Position numbers and translations under genes: made by a program. Positions 1-7,496 of a stretch of 28,595 bases of DNA are shown piece after piece (within the stretch, counting starts at the first letter, position 1; every line of letters begins with the position of its first letter). Source of the DNA: JACNIZ01 sp964344765 (GTDB lineage: Bacteria > Planctomycetota > UBA1135); the NCBI GenBank assembly GCA_964344765.1, contig CAYFOM010000050.1, forward strand, positions 1 to 28,595, written 5' to 3'. Below the pieces are notes generated by a model. The model ran no database searches and was not told the DNA's origin. It worked only from the letters and a program-made list of their open reading frames with translations.

Positions 1-2
1 AG

Positions 3-548
3 ATCCTTGTTGGTGATGGAGGAAGATATCGCACCAAATATCAGGTGGAAAATATTTGTGGCGGCGCAGACGTGAATGGAGATGGCCGCGCCGACTTCCT
101 GGGGGGCTCGCATTTCTCGAATGGACCCGCTGGCATGGTCTTCTTGCAGAGCTTTTATCCGGGGTTAAGTCCTAAACTACAGAGCATTTCCGCCTCCCTC
201 GGTGGGCAACTTAGATTCGACATTGATTTCCCTGCTACGTCGGCGGGAAACCGATACGTCTTGCTGGCATCAGCAGCAGGCCGGGGGTCCGAGAGTATTT
301 TCGGTATGCCGGTCCCTTTGGACTTCGACAAGCTGAGCTACGCAATGTTTTATGGTCCGCCACGCGGCTTCTTCCAAACTCGTGGCAAGCTTGACGCCAA
401 CGGAAACGCAACTGCTTGGTTCCAAGCAAACCCCGGTCAACTCAATCCCTATTTAGGCATGCCTATTTGGTTCAGCGCTGTTTCATCGGCGCGCTACTTC
501 GGTGATTCCTTTGCTTCGGTCGCGGTACTTGCCAGCGTAATACCCTAA
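3..548 (+). CDS. FG-GAP repeat secreted protein, C-terminal part (5' end outside window)
   Basis: The reading frame is open from the left edge, so the gene starts before the window and only about 181 residues are visible. The first GTG in frame (position 45) is internal to the fold, not a start. The visible N-terminal part carries one FG-GAP calcium-binding loop (DVNGDGRADF, coded near 72-101), as in integrin-alpha-like beta-propellers. After it comes a ~120-residue C-terminal module with a GG-x5-F motif, a YVLLAS strand, a GKLDANGNA turn and a terminal strand. The same module ends the proteins at 2127-4466 and 4506-6260, so the gene belongs with them. FG-GAP proteins of this type are normally exported; the missing N-terminus should hold the signal peptide. 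The specific ligand or role is unknown. Confidence 0.85.
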   Translation: MLVGDGGRYRTKYQVENICGGADVNGDGRADFLGGSHFSNGPAGMVFLQSFYPGLSPKLQSISASLGGQLRFDIDFPATSAGNRYVLLASAAGRGSESIFGMPVPLDFDKLSYAMFYGPPRGFFQTRGKLDANGNATAWFQANPGQLNPYLGMPIWFSAVSSARYFGDSFASVAVLASVIP

Positions 549-550
549 AC

Positions 551-572
551 GAGATCAATTTCGATTGAGCTC
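551..572 (+). terminator. Stem-loop just after the FG-GAP gene, possible 3'-end signal
   Basis: Two bases after the stop codon the arms GAG-A-TCAAT and ATTGA-G-CTC pair around a TTCG loop (5 + 3 pairs with one A/G mismatch). There is no T-tract directly behind it; the nearest T run is at 593-597. It may be an mRNA 3'-end stabiliser or a weak terminator. The rest of the 63-base gap holds only the weak sigma-54-like match discussed elsewhere. Confidence 0.35.
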
Positions 573-611
573 CCGCCGGTTGGGTGGCACAGTTTTTGAT
601 AGACAAATTAT

Positions 612-2120
612 GTGAACCTCTTTCCACCCGGTCGGTATTGCGCGAGCTTGATAGGGCTAGCAGCTGCGCTGACCGTCATCATCAGCGGAGGTCGAGGTGA
701 AGAATTTTCGACCACCGCATTTTTAGAGCCCCTGCCGAGTGAGGTGGCGCAAGAAAGAGATCGCCAGGAAGCATCTCAGGAGCCATCGGTTGACATGTCT
801 CAGAAAGCTCCGGCAGAAATGAGGGTTGCGGTGGAGGAGGGAGATTGGGTTTCCATCCGCGTGCAAGTTTGCGACGACCGCGGTCAGAGACTATCCGGTC
901 TTTGGGTAGGTGCTCGCTTGGGCAAACGAACCGAGCTATGGCCGCGAGTTCCTATGAGGGAGCATTTCCTATCGCTTGCGCGCAGCGATGAAAACGGGAC
1001 GGCGATGTTGAAACGATTGCCGCGGTCGAATGCTTTTGAAATTGGCGTCTGGGGGAAAGGCTGGGCCCTTCAATCATTTCATGTCGGGCGTGGTGAATTG
1101 GATTCAACGAATATCGATGGTTGTGAATTTCATTCCTATCACTTCCGCATGCAACGGGGGCGTGATGTGGATTTGCAGGTGGTAGATCTGCGCGGCATTC
1201 CGGTGGAAGGTGCCGAGGTGCGATTGCAGGTGGGGGATGCCAGTCGGTTTGCCGGGGGATGTGTGATTGATTTTTGGGGACCGACTAAGCCCAACATCAA
1301 TGAGGCGGGTCAAATCCAAGGTTATGCGCAACGCACGCGAACCGACGCCAACGGCAGAATTCAATTTGCCTCGGTTCCATTTGGTGCCGGCGAAATTCGT
1401 TGGCGGCATCGTTCTTATATCAATAGTGGTGATTTGCGGTTGAACGCCTTCGTGCGAACCACAACGGTTCATGCCGATCCAGGCGTCATTGTTCACCCCC
1501 GCATTCTCAAAGCCGACGGCACGCCGTTGCGGGGAGGTCGCGTGATGATGGCATCGCAGGTGGATGAGCCGGATCGAATCCCGGAGCCAATCACCGGCAG
1601 CCGCGACATTTTGTATGACGAATGGGTGGATGCCGTTGTGGATTCCGATGACGGCTCAATCGAGCTCACCGGCGTCAAACCAAACGGTTGGTACTACTTG
1701 CAGGTCGAATATTGGGGCGTGTTGTTCGACACTCCATGGCGCCATGCATCCGACCGCAGCCCGGTGATTCAACTTCCACCCTTCCATGAAATCCGCGGAC
1801 GATTCAGGCCTGTCGGTCGTGTGCCTGAGTTTTTCTACACCGAACTTTCAACCAAACTCGACCTGCCCAATCTCGCGATCGAAATTCCCACCGGCGACGA
1901 AATCCTGCCGCGATCCAACGGCGAGTTCGTATTTATCGTCGATCCACAACAAACCCAAGTCGACTTAACTATGCCTTGGACCGACGTCGTCACTTATCAC
2001 AAATCCATCGACGTCGGCGGTGACGTCGATTTAGGTGTGATCGATCTACCACCGAAGAATTGGCAACGAACCGACTGGGTGGATGATTCCACCAACGAGT
2101 CGGACCTCTTAATTCACTAG
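612..2120 (+). CDS. Secreted carboxypeptidase-regulatory-like (beta-sandwich repeat) protein
   Basis: 502 residues from a GTG start; an ATG at 610 reads straight into a stop, so GTG 612 is the usable start. Residues 1-30 form a signal peptide (one Arg, then a hydrophobic LIGLAAALTVIISGG core). The rest is predicted beta-rich. It contains at least two units of the carboxypeptidase-regulatory type: a strand ending in a DLRGIPVEGAEVRLQV-like turn, followed by a TDANGRIQFASVPFG-like strand (roughly residues 185-265). Such domains are non-catalytic, transthyretin-like folds that serve as spacers or binding modules in envelope proteins. It resembles the larger protein at 11989-14415 in style and in its acidic region after the signal peptide. 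It converges on the next gene with only 6 bases between the stop codons, and no hairpin terminator lies there. The function is unknown. Confidence 0.8.
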   Translation: MNLFPPGRYCASLIGLAAALTVIISGGRGEEFSTTAFLEPLPSEVAQERDRQEASQEPSVDMSQKAPAEMRVAVEEGDWVSIRVQVCDDRGQRLSGLWVGARLGKRTELWPRVPMREHFLSLARSDENGTAMLKRLPRSNAFEIGVWGKGWALQSFHVGRGELDSTNIDGCEFHSYHFRMQRGRDVDLQVVDLRGIPVEGAEVRLQVGDASRFAGGCVIDFWGPTKPNINEAGQIQGYAQRTRTDANGRIQFASVPFGAGEIRWRHRSYINSGDLRLNAFVRTTTVHADPGVIVHPRILKADGTPLRGGRVMMASQVDEPDRIPEPITGSRDILYDEWVDAVVDSDDGSIELTGVKPNGWYYLQVEYWGVLFDTPWRHASDRSPVIQLPPFHEIRGRFRPVGRVPEFFYTELSTKLDLPNLAIEIPTGDEILPRSNGEFVFIVDPQQTQVDLTMPWTDVVTYHKSIDVGGDVDLGVIDLPPKNWQRTDWVDDSTNESDLLIH

Positions 2121-2126
2121 TTCGAC

Positions 2127-4466
2127 TTAAGGCTGAATTTCAACCCAACCAGCCTGACTGACGAAGCCAGCGCCATTGGGATCGGCGGCGAAGCAGAACG
2201 CCAAGGTTACGCCGATCAGGTTCGGGTTGGCGATGGCGCCAGGTGCCAAATTCAACGACACCGATGCATTGCCGCCGGCGTCAAGAGTGCCGCGCAGTTG
2301 TTGCCAGTTGGGATCACCGGAAGTGATCAGGTTATGCATCAAACCGGTGGCGTCCCAGTTAGCGCGGATCGGCAGAATGTGGCCGTTCCATTTCAAACTT
2401 GCACCAGGATTGCCAACTAGGATTTCATAACCAGTGTTAGCGAAATCCGAACCGGCGCTGAGGTCGAAGTTCAAACTTCCACCGGCAGCCGCGCTAATCG
2501 ACGTCGGCGAAACGGTGAAGCTATTCATTGCCGTGGCGCATTGACGCAATTGGTTCGCTCCGGCACCAAAGGTCGCCGCCGGATGCAGTTGCCACAACAT
2601 GCTGCCGTCATTCAAAGCACCGCAGAGATCAACACCTTTGACGGCTTCGCCCGGCATCAACCCGCGTGCTTCATAAATGTCATCAGCATTCAGGTCGCCA
2701 TGACGCAATCCGGTTCGCGTGGTGTATTTCGCCGCGTGAATGACGCGCGTATCAAAACGCGTGAACATCGCTTCGCCGCTACCGGTGGCAATGGCCGACG
2801 TCAGTGCCGGCATCGCAAACGGCGAGAACCAAATCGAATCGGTGTTCAGTCGCTTGGCGCGGTAAACGCGTTGCTGGCCGTCGCGACCCGACGTGAACAC
2901 CATCTGCAGGCCATCTTGGCTAATCCACGGACTGCCATCTCCAAAGCCGGCGTTGATTTCGGTTTCAGTTTTAGGCTCGGCCCAATCATCCGAAGTGCTA
3001 TCGCGGCGACTGGTGTACATATCTTCCACGCCGAATTCATTGCGCGCCGAAAGCGTCATTTCCAATTCATTCGGCGAAACGAACAACGACTCAATACGTG
3101 AAGCATCCGTGTTCTCAATCACCTCCACGGTTCCGGCACTAAATGGCACATTCAACGACGCGCGATCGGCATGCATCAGCTGAAACTCACCGCTACCCGA
3201 TCCACCGCTGCTCGGACCATCTTTGGCAATCATCCAAACGCGCAATCCATCGGCGCTGACGTGTGCGGCACGAATCTCTTCCACCGCAGCCAATCCACCA
3301 ACCGGAAGACCCACGCCCATCGGCGCCGTCGTCGGCGATTCATGCAACAAGTTCTGCTCCGGCATCAACAGCGCGTTGTAACCCGAACCACTGTCCACAC
3401 GGAAAGCAAACTTATCCAAGCCCGGCTGCGATCCCGGCAGCACCTCCAAGGTGTAAGTGCCGTCGCCGTGGTCGGTGACCGATTGCAAACTCGCCAAGCC
3501 GGCCGAGCCGCGACGATGCTCCAAAGTCAAAGTCGCACCGCCATGATTAATGCCTACGCCATCAATGTCGTACAGCTCCACCCAATAATTCACCGTGGCT
3601 CCACCCGGCTTCACCGAATCGGTGTCGGCAATCACCAGCGAATTCAAACCATCCGGCAGACCCTGCTGGGCAATGCGCCAAGCGTCGTATTGAGCACGAA
3701 GCAAAATCACCGGATCGGTGCCGGGCTGCATGTGGTTCGGCTCATTCAAACGCATGAAGAAATCGCCATTCGCACAGCCACCTGGACCACTGCACGGCCC
3801 GGTCGAATCGCCGGCGCGCGCGATCAGGATGTAGCCAATGGTCGCCGTCTGCGAGAAGTTCGGCGGCGGAGTTCCGCACGAATCCGGGAAGCGTACGTCG
3901 CACGAGCAACGGCCGTCGCCGCCCATCGACATGGCAGCTTCCATCGCCGCCATGACTTTTTGCGACATATCACCAGGCGTGTTCAGCAACGCTTGCTCGG
4001 CTTCATCGATCACCGCTTGACCGGCCAGCACGTTGCCTTGAATGGTGTAAATCATGTCGCCGACCTGGCCGGTCAAGTGACCTGCCCACGGGCCGTTAGT
4101 GTCGCCGGTGTGGACCAAATAACGACCTTCCATATCAATGATCGCGTACTGCCGCGCACCAACGTTGCCGAACTTGTTATCCACTCGCTTCTTCAATCGC
4201 GCCGGCGGATGACCCAGCAGCATGAAGTCGTGCATCGTCACCTTCATTTCCTGAGGCGACGCCGCTTGGCAAACCGCAATGCCGACATCCGGCAGCATCA
4301 TCGGCGTCCACAGCATCAAGTCGGATCCAGGTACACACGTCGCCGATGCCACGCACATTTCACCGGTGCGGGTATCAATGATGCAGATCGACCAAGTTGC
4401 CGCAGCTTGAGCGGCAAGCATGAACAGGGCGAGTAGCCCGGCGAGGGATTTGCGAATGCGGTACAT
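2127..4466 (-). CDS. Secreted DUF1028 (Ntn-hydrolase-like) protein fused to PD40 propeller and C-terminal module
   Basis: 779 residues. Residues 1-23 are a signal peptide ending in an Ala-Ala-Ala cleavage site. The mature protein would start TWSICIID, which is where DUF1028 domains normally start. The domain runs to about residue 235 and shows the family's GRYLVHTGD and QGNVLAG motifs. DUF1028 is placed in the Ntn-hydrolase fold, and Thr24 could be the exposed N-terminal nucleophile; activity is not established. A Cys-rich stretch (about 185-230) follows, then an Ig/filamin-like segment (about 270-370), then WD40-like (PD40) strands (about 390-600, e.g. SPWISQDGLQMVFTSGRDG). The last ~125 residues match the shared C-terminal module. 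It lies 39 bases downstream of the FG-GAP gene 4506-6260 on the same strand, probably in one operon. Confidence 0.85.
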   Translation of the reverse strand: MYRIRKSLAGLLALFMLAAQAAATWSICIIDTRTGEMCVASATCVPGSDLMLWTPMMLPDVGIAVCQAASPQEMKVTMHDFMLLGHPPARLKKRVDNKFGNVGARQYAIIDMEGRYLVHTGDTNGPWAGHLTGQVGDMIYTIQGNVLAGQAVIDEAEQALLNTPGDMSQKVMAAMEAAMSMGGDGRCSCDVRFPDSCGTPPPNFSQTATIGYILIARAGDSTGPCSGPGGCANGDFFMRLNEPNHMQPGTDPVILLRAQYDAWRIAQQGLPDGLNSLVIADTDSVKPGGATVNYWVELYDIDGVGINHGGATLTLEHRRGSAGLASLQSVTDHGDGTYTLEVLPGSQPGLDKFAFRVDSGSGYNALLMPEQNLLHESPTTAPMGVGLPVGGLAAVEEIRAAHVSADGLRVWMIAKDGPSSGGSGSGEFQLMHADRASLNVPFSAGTVEVIENTDASRIESLFVSPNELEMTLSARNEFGVEDMYTSRRDSTSDDWAEPKTETEINAGFGDGSPWISQDGLQMVFTSGRDGQQRVYRAKRLNTDSIWFSPFAMPALTSAIATGSGEAMFTRFDTRVIHAAKYTTRTGLRHGDLNADDIYEARGLMPGEAVKGVDLCGALNDGSMLWQLHPAATFGAGANQLRQCATAMNSFTVSPTSISAAAGGSLNFDLSAGSDFANTGYEILVGNPGASLKWNGHILPIRANWDATGLMHNLITSGDPNWQQLRGTLDAGGNASVSLNLAPGAIANPNLIGVTLAFCFAADPNGAGFVSQAGWVEIQP

Positions 4467-4492
4467 GACGAGTGTTTTGCTGAGTTGGAGGC

Positions 4493-4506
4493 AGCCGAGT
4501 GCGGCT
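4493..4506 (-). other. Intercistronic hairpin overlapping the stop codon of the FG-GAP gene
   Basis: On the minus strand AGCCG, CACT and CGGCT form a perfect 5-bp stem with a 4-base loop. It starts at the last base of the upstream stop codon and lies about 25 bases before the DUF1028 start. No T-tract follows. It could tune relative expression or mRNA stability between the two genes, but it may be chance. Confidence 0.25.
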
Positions 4507-6260
4507 TAAGGCAGGAACTCCACCTTCACCGCAGCGGTCGAACCCAGCGGTGTGGTCGGCAGCTGCAAGGTGATTGCGGAGAAGTAGAAGGTCTCACCTA
4601 AGAAGTAAGGACCTTCGTCGACGGGCACGGTCATGGTGACGGTGGCGTCGCCGTTGGCGTCGAGCACGCCGATGGAATTGGTGAACCACGACGGCGCAAC
4701 AGGCTCGGTCATATATCGCCAAACCTCGTCGCCCGGCGTGAGCGGAACGTAAACGCCCTGGCGATAAAGCGGGCCCAAACCGGTTTGTGAACCGAGCAGG
4801 CGGAAATCCAAACCGGCACTTTCGACCGGAAAATCAACGAAAAAGTTGATCGTTCCACCGACGGCCGTCGAAATGGAGTCGCCGTCGGCAGAAATCTGCG
4901 GCACCACGCCGCGCACGATGACGGTTCCCATTCCGCCGCTGTCGTGGCTGGAACCAAAGGCGAATTCGGGCAGATCAGCACCGGTCACCGTGCCGGCACC
5001 GACGCCGTTGATGTCGCCCAAACCGGCAACGGCGCTGCCCATGTATTCGAAGTTGGCGTCGCCGTCTTCTTGCAGGATCAGCTCGCCGGATTCGCCATCA
5101 ACCAAATAAGCACTGCCGTGGTACATGCCGCCGGTCTGCGCCAGCGGTGCGCCGATCATGTAATCACCAGCGCCGTCGGCGTTGACGTCTCCAGCTGCCG
5201 CCACAGTCCAACCGTAATTCTCAAACCAGTCGCGACCTTCATGCAAACGCAGGTTGGCGCCGTTTGCGCCGGACTTGATGTACACCGCTCCAGTGATGCG
5301 CGGGATCACCGCGCCGCTGACCACATTCGGCGCGCCAATGATGACATCACCGCGGCCATCGCCATTGATGTCGCCGATGCCGCTCGCCGACAAGCCGAAG
5401 GAGTCGCCAGGTTGATTGCCGTTCCATTGACGGATCAAACTTCCATCGGCGCCGGAGTAAGCCAACACCGAACCGGCGGCGGCTTTTCCATTGGGCGATG
5501 CACCGGGCGATCCAAATACCATGTCGGTGGTACCGTCGGCGTTGATGTCGAAACCGGTTGCAACGCAATGCCCAAGTAAGTCGCCGTCGGCGGCACCGTC
5601 GAATTGGTAAATCAGCGAGCCATCGGCGCCGGAGTAAAGCCAAACGCTGCCGCAGTCGGTGAATCCGGTTGGATCATTGCGCGGCGCACCGATGAGAAAG
5701 TCGCCTGTTCCATCGCCATTGACGTCGCCGATGCCGGCAACGCTTCGACCGAGATGAGCACCTGCGCTTGCACCGTCGAATTGGTAAAGCAATGCCAGCG
5801 TTGCGCCGTCGTGCACATACACCGAACCTGCTTCAGTCAAGCCGGCGGGCGATGCAGTTGGAGCACCAAGAATGAGCTCGGCGATTCCGTCGCCATTGAG
5901 ATCGCCGGCCGACGAAAGCGAAGCACCCAAACCGTCACCTGCGGCGAGGCCATCGAACTGAGCGATCATCGTGCCGCTGACTCCGGCAAAAACTTGCGCC
6001 GATCCCGCTGAATTCAATCCACCTGGTGAAGCACCGGGCGAACCAATCAAGACGTCGGCGAATCCGTCGCCGTCAATGTCGCCGGCCGACGCAATTGCCG
6101 ACCCCAGCAAATCGCCGGAACTGGTTCCATTCCACTGATGAAACGTGGTCCACCGGCCACCAGTTTTCTGCGCTGTGAGCGCGGTGGTAAACAGCAGGAA
6201 TGCCGCGCCGCTAAACCAAGCTGCGGGCCGAAGGATTGGGAGGAAGCGGGGGGATGTCAT
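4506..6260 (-). CDS. Secreted FG-GAP repeat (integrin-alpha-like propeller) protein with shared C-terminal module
   Basis: 584 residues. The N-terminus (about 1-30) is a signal peptide: a basic start, a hydrophobic WFSGAAFLLFTTAL core, and cleavage near ALTAQ. Residues about 40-460 hold seven FG-GAP repeats of ~60 residues, each with a calcium-loop motif (DIDGDGFAD, DLNGDGIAE, DVNGDGTGD, DINADGTTD, DINGDGRGD, DVNADGAGD and a degenerate seventh). This fits a complete seven-bladed propeller. The last ~125 residues are the module shared with the genes at 3-548 and 2127-4466. The protein is exported and is probably a cell-surface or extracellular binding protein; the ligand is unknown. It is the first gene of a probable two-gene unit, and its promoter must lie in the 99-base gap shared with the divergent oxidoreductase operon. 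Confidence 0.88.
   Translation of the reverse strand: MTSPRFLPILRPAAWFSGAAFLLFTTALTAQKTGGRWTTFHQWNGTSSGDLLGSAIASAGDIDGDGFADVLIGSPGASPGGLNSAGSAQVFAGVSGTMIAQFDGLAAGDGLGASLSSAGDLNGDGIAELILGAPTASPAGLTEAGSVYVHDGATLALLYQFDGASAGAHLGRSVAGIGDVNGDGTGDFLIGAPRNDPTGFTDCGSVWLYSGADGSLIYQFDGAADGDLLGHCVATGFDINADGTTDMVFGSPGASPNGKAAAGSVLAYSGADGSLIRQWNGNQPGDSFGLSASGIGDINGDGRGDVIIGAPNVVSGAVIPRITGAVYIKSGANGANLRLHEGRDWFENYGWTVAAAGDVNADGAGDYMIGAPLAQTGGMYHGSAYLVDGESGELILQEDGDANFEYMGSAVAGLGDINGVGAGTVTGADLPEFAFGSSHDSGGMGTVIVRGVVPQISADGDSISTAVGGTINFFVDFPVESAGLDFRLLGSQTGLGPLYRQGVYVPLTPGDEVWRYMTEPVAPSWFTNSIGVLDANGDATVTMTVPVDEGPYFLGETFYFSAITLQLPTTPLGSTAAVKVEFLP
4995..6110 (-). repeat. Seven diverged ~178-base tandem repeats coding the FG-GAP blades
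   Basis: A recurring block around 'ccRtcgcc(g/a)ttgaYgtcgcc' (plus-strand reading) appears near 5001, 5174, 5356, 5536, 5708, 5888 and 6066, a spacing of 172-182 bases. It codes the calcium-loop segment of each FG-GAP blade. The copies differ at many third positions, so this is old coding duplication and not a recent tandem expansion. Confidence 0.75.
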
Positions 6261-6334
6261 GACCGCAATCGGCCTTCCAACTTACCATCCGTGCTAATTC
6301 GGAAATGAAAGTCGGGCGTTTTCCTACCCGTCAC

Positions 6335-6362
6335 CGTGCGGCGATGAAACAATCGCCGCATG
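6335..6362 (+). promoter_or_regulatory. Strong hairpin enclosing the start codon of the oxidoreductase gene
   Basis: GCGGCGAT (6338-6345) and ATCGCCGC (6352-6359) pair perfectly over 8 bp around the 6-base loop GAAACA. The stem continues outwards as C6335-G6362, G6336-U6361 (wobble) and U6337-A6360, so the AUG at 6360-6362 lies inside an 11-bp stem. No Shine-Dalgarno-like sequence precedes the start. This suggests control of translation initiation. Alternatively the 22-bp near-palindrome is a DNA operator in the shared divergent promoter region. Which one applies is inference. Confidence 0.45.
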
Positions 6363-7496
6363 TCCGCAAAGATTCGCATGGGAATGATTGGCGGTGGACC
6401 CGGAGCCTTCATCGGCGCGGTGCACCGAATTGCGTTACGCATGGATGATCAATTTGATCTTGTGGCCGGGGCATTTAGCTCCAGCGCCGAAAAAAGTGCC
6501 GAGACCGGACGCGAGTTGGGATTGGATCCGGCGCGGGCTTATGCGAGCTGGCAAGACATGGCCGACGGCGAGTCGGCGCTGCCCGAGGATCAGCGCATTC
6601 AGGCGGTGTCGATTGTGACGCCGAACCACGTGCACCACGGCCCGGCGGTCGAATTTTTGCAGCGCGGCTACCACGTGATTTGCGATAAGCCGCTGACCAT
6701 TTCCGGTGATTTGGCCCACGACTTAGTGAAGACGGTTGAGGAAAGTGGACGCGTTTTTGCGGTGACTCATAACTACACCGGTTATCCGATGATTCGCGAA
6801 GCGCGTGAATTGGTGCGTTCGGGTGGCATCGGCAAGGTGCTGAAGGTTTATGCCGAATACTTGCAAGGGTGGTTGGTGGATCCGATCGAGCAAGATGGCC
6901 AGAAGCAAGCCGATTGGCGCGTTGATCCGGCGCGCAGTGGACCGGGCGGTGCGTTAGGCGACATCGGCACGCATGCGTTTAATTTGTTGGAGCACGTGAC
7001 CGGTCAAAAGATGAGCAACATGTTTGCGCGTCGCTGCAGCATGGTGAATCAGCGTGAAGTCGATGACGACGCGATGATTTTGTTTGATCTTGACGGCGGT
7101 GCAACCGGTACGTTGGTGTGCAGTCAGGTCTGCGCCGGTCGGGAAAACGGATTGCGATTGCGCGTTTACGGCAGCGAAGGCGGCATCGAATGGGATCAAG
7201 AACATCCAAACGATTTGCGCATTGTGTGGAAGGATAAGCCGACTGAAATTCGTCGGCCGGGCAATGGTTATGTGGGTGATTCGGCGGCGTCGCTGACGCG
7301 CATTCCGCCGGGGCATCCCGAAGGTTATTTGGAAGGCTTTGCCAACATCTACACCGCCTTTGCGCGCGCCATTCGCGGAGAAAACGATTTGGAAGACGCC
7401 TACCCAACCGTCGTCGACGGCTTGCGCGGCGTGCGTTTCATTGAAACGGCGATTGCGTCGTCGGCTGCCAACGACTGGGTGGAGTTCAAAGTCTGA
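6360..7496 (+). CDS. Gfo/Idh/MocA family oxidoreductase
   Basis: 378 residues, a normal length for the family. The N-terminal Rossmann domain opens with IRMGMIGGGPGAFIG (about residues 5-19), a dinucleotide-binding loop. The family's 'E/D-K-P' motif is present as CDKP (Lys110, Pro111), and the C-terminal domain has GGALGDIGTHAFNL with Asp201 and His205 in the usual catalytic positions. The family oxidises or reduces sugars, inositols and related alcohols with NAD(P); the substrate cannot be read from sequence. There is no signal peptide, so it acts in the cytoplasm. The stop codon overlaps the start of the cytochrome gene by one base (TGATG), indicating translational coupling. ATG 6360 is chosen because upstream starts run into stops or other frames; an in-frame ATG at 6378 would cut into the strand before the glycine loop. 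Confidence 0.93.
   Translation: MSAKIRMGMIGGGPGAFIGAVHRIALRMDDQFDLVAGAFSSSAEKSAETGRELGLDPARAYASWQDMADGESALPEDQRIQAVSIVTPNHVHHGPAVEFLQRGYHVICDKPLTISGDLAHDLVKTVEESGRVFAVTHNYTGYPMIREARELVRSGGIGKVLKVYAEYLQGWLVDPIEQDGQKQADWRVDPARSGPGGALGDIGTHAFNLLEHVTGQKMSNMFARRCSMVNQREVDDDAMILFDLDGGATGTLVCSQVCAGRENGLRLRVYGSEGGIEWDQEHPNDLRIVWKDKPTEIRRPGNGYVGDSAASLTRIPPGHPEGYLEGFANIYTAFARAIRGENDLEDAYPTVVDGLRGVRFIETAIASSAANDWVEFKV

Noticed and set aside
3171..4436. Long open frame (421 codons, +) antisense to the DUF1028 gene
   Set aside because: Its product is a low-complexity Arg/His/Gln-rich sequence without domains, and the opposite strand has a clear signal peptide, domains and codon use. It is a by-product of codon bias in a GC-rich gene.
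4995..6110. Regularly spaced repeats resembling a CRISPR or minisatellite array
   Set aside because: The ~178-base spacing and diverged copies match FG-GAP blades in frame; there are no short identical repeats with unique spacers.
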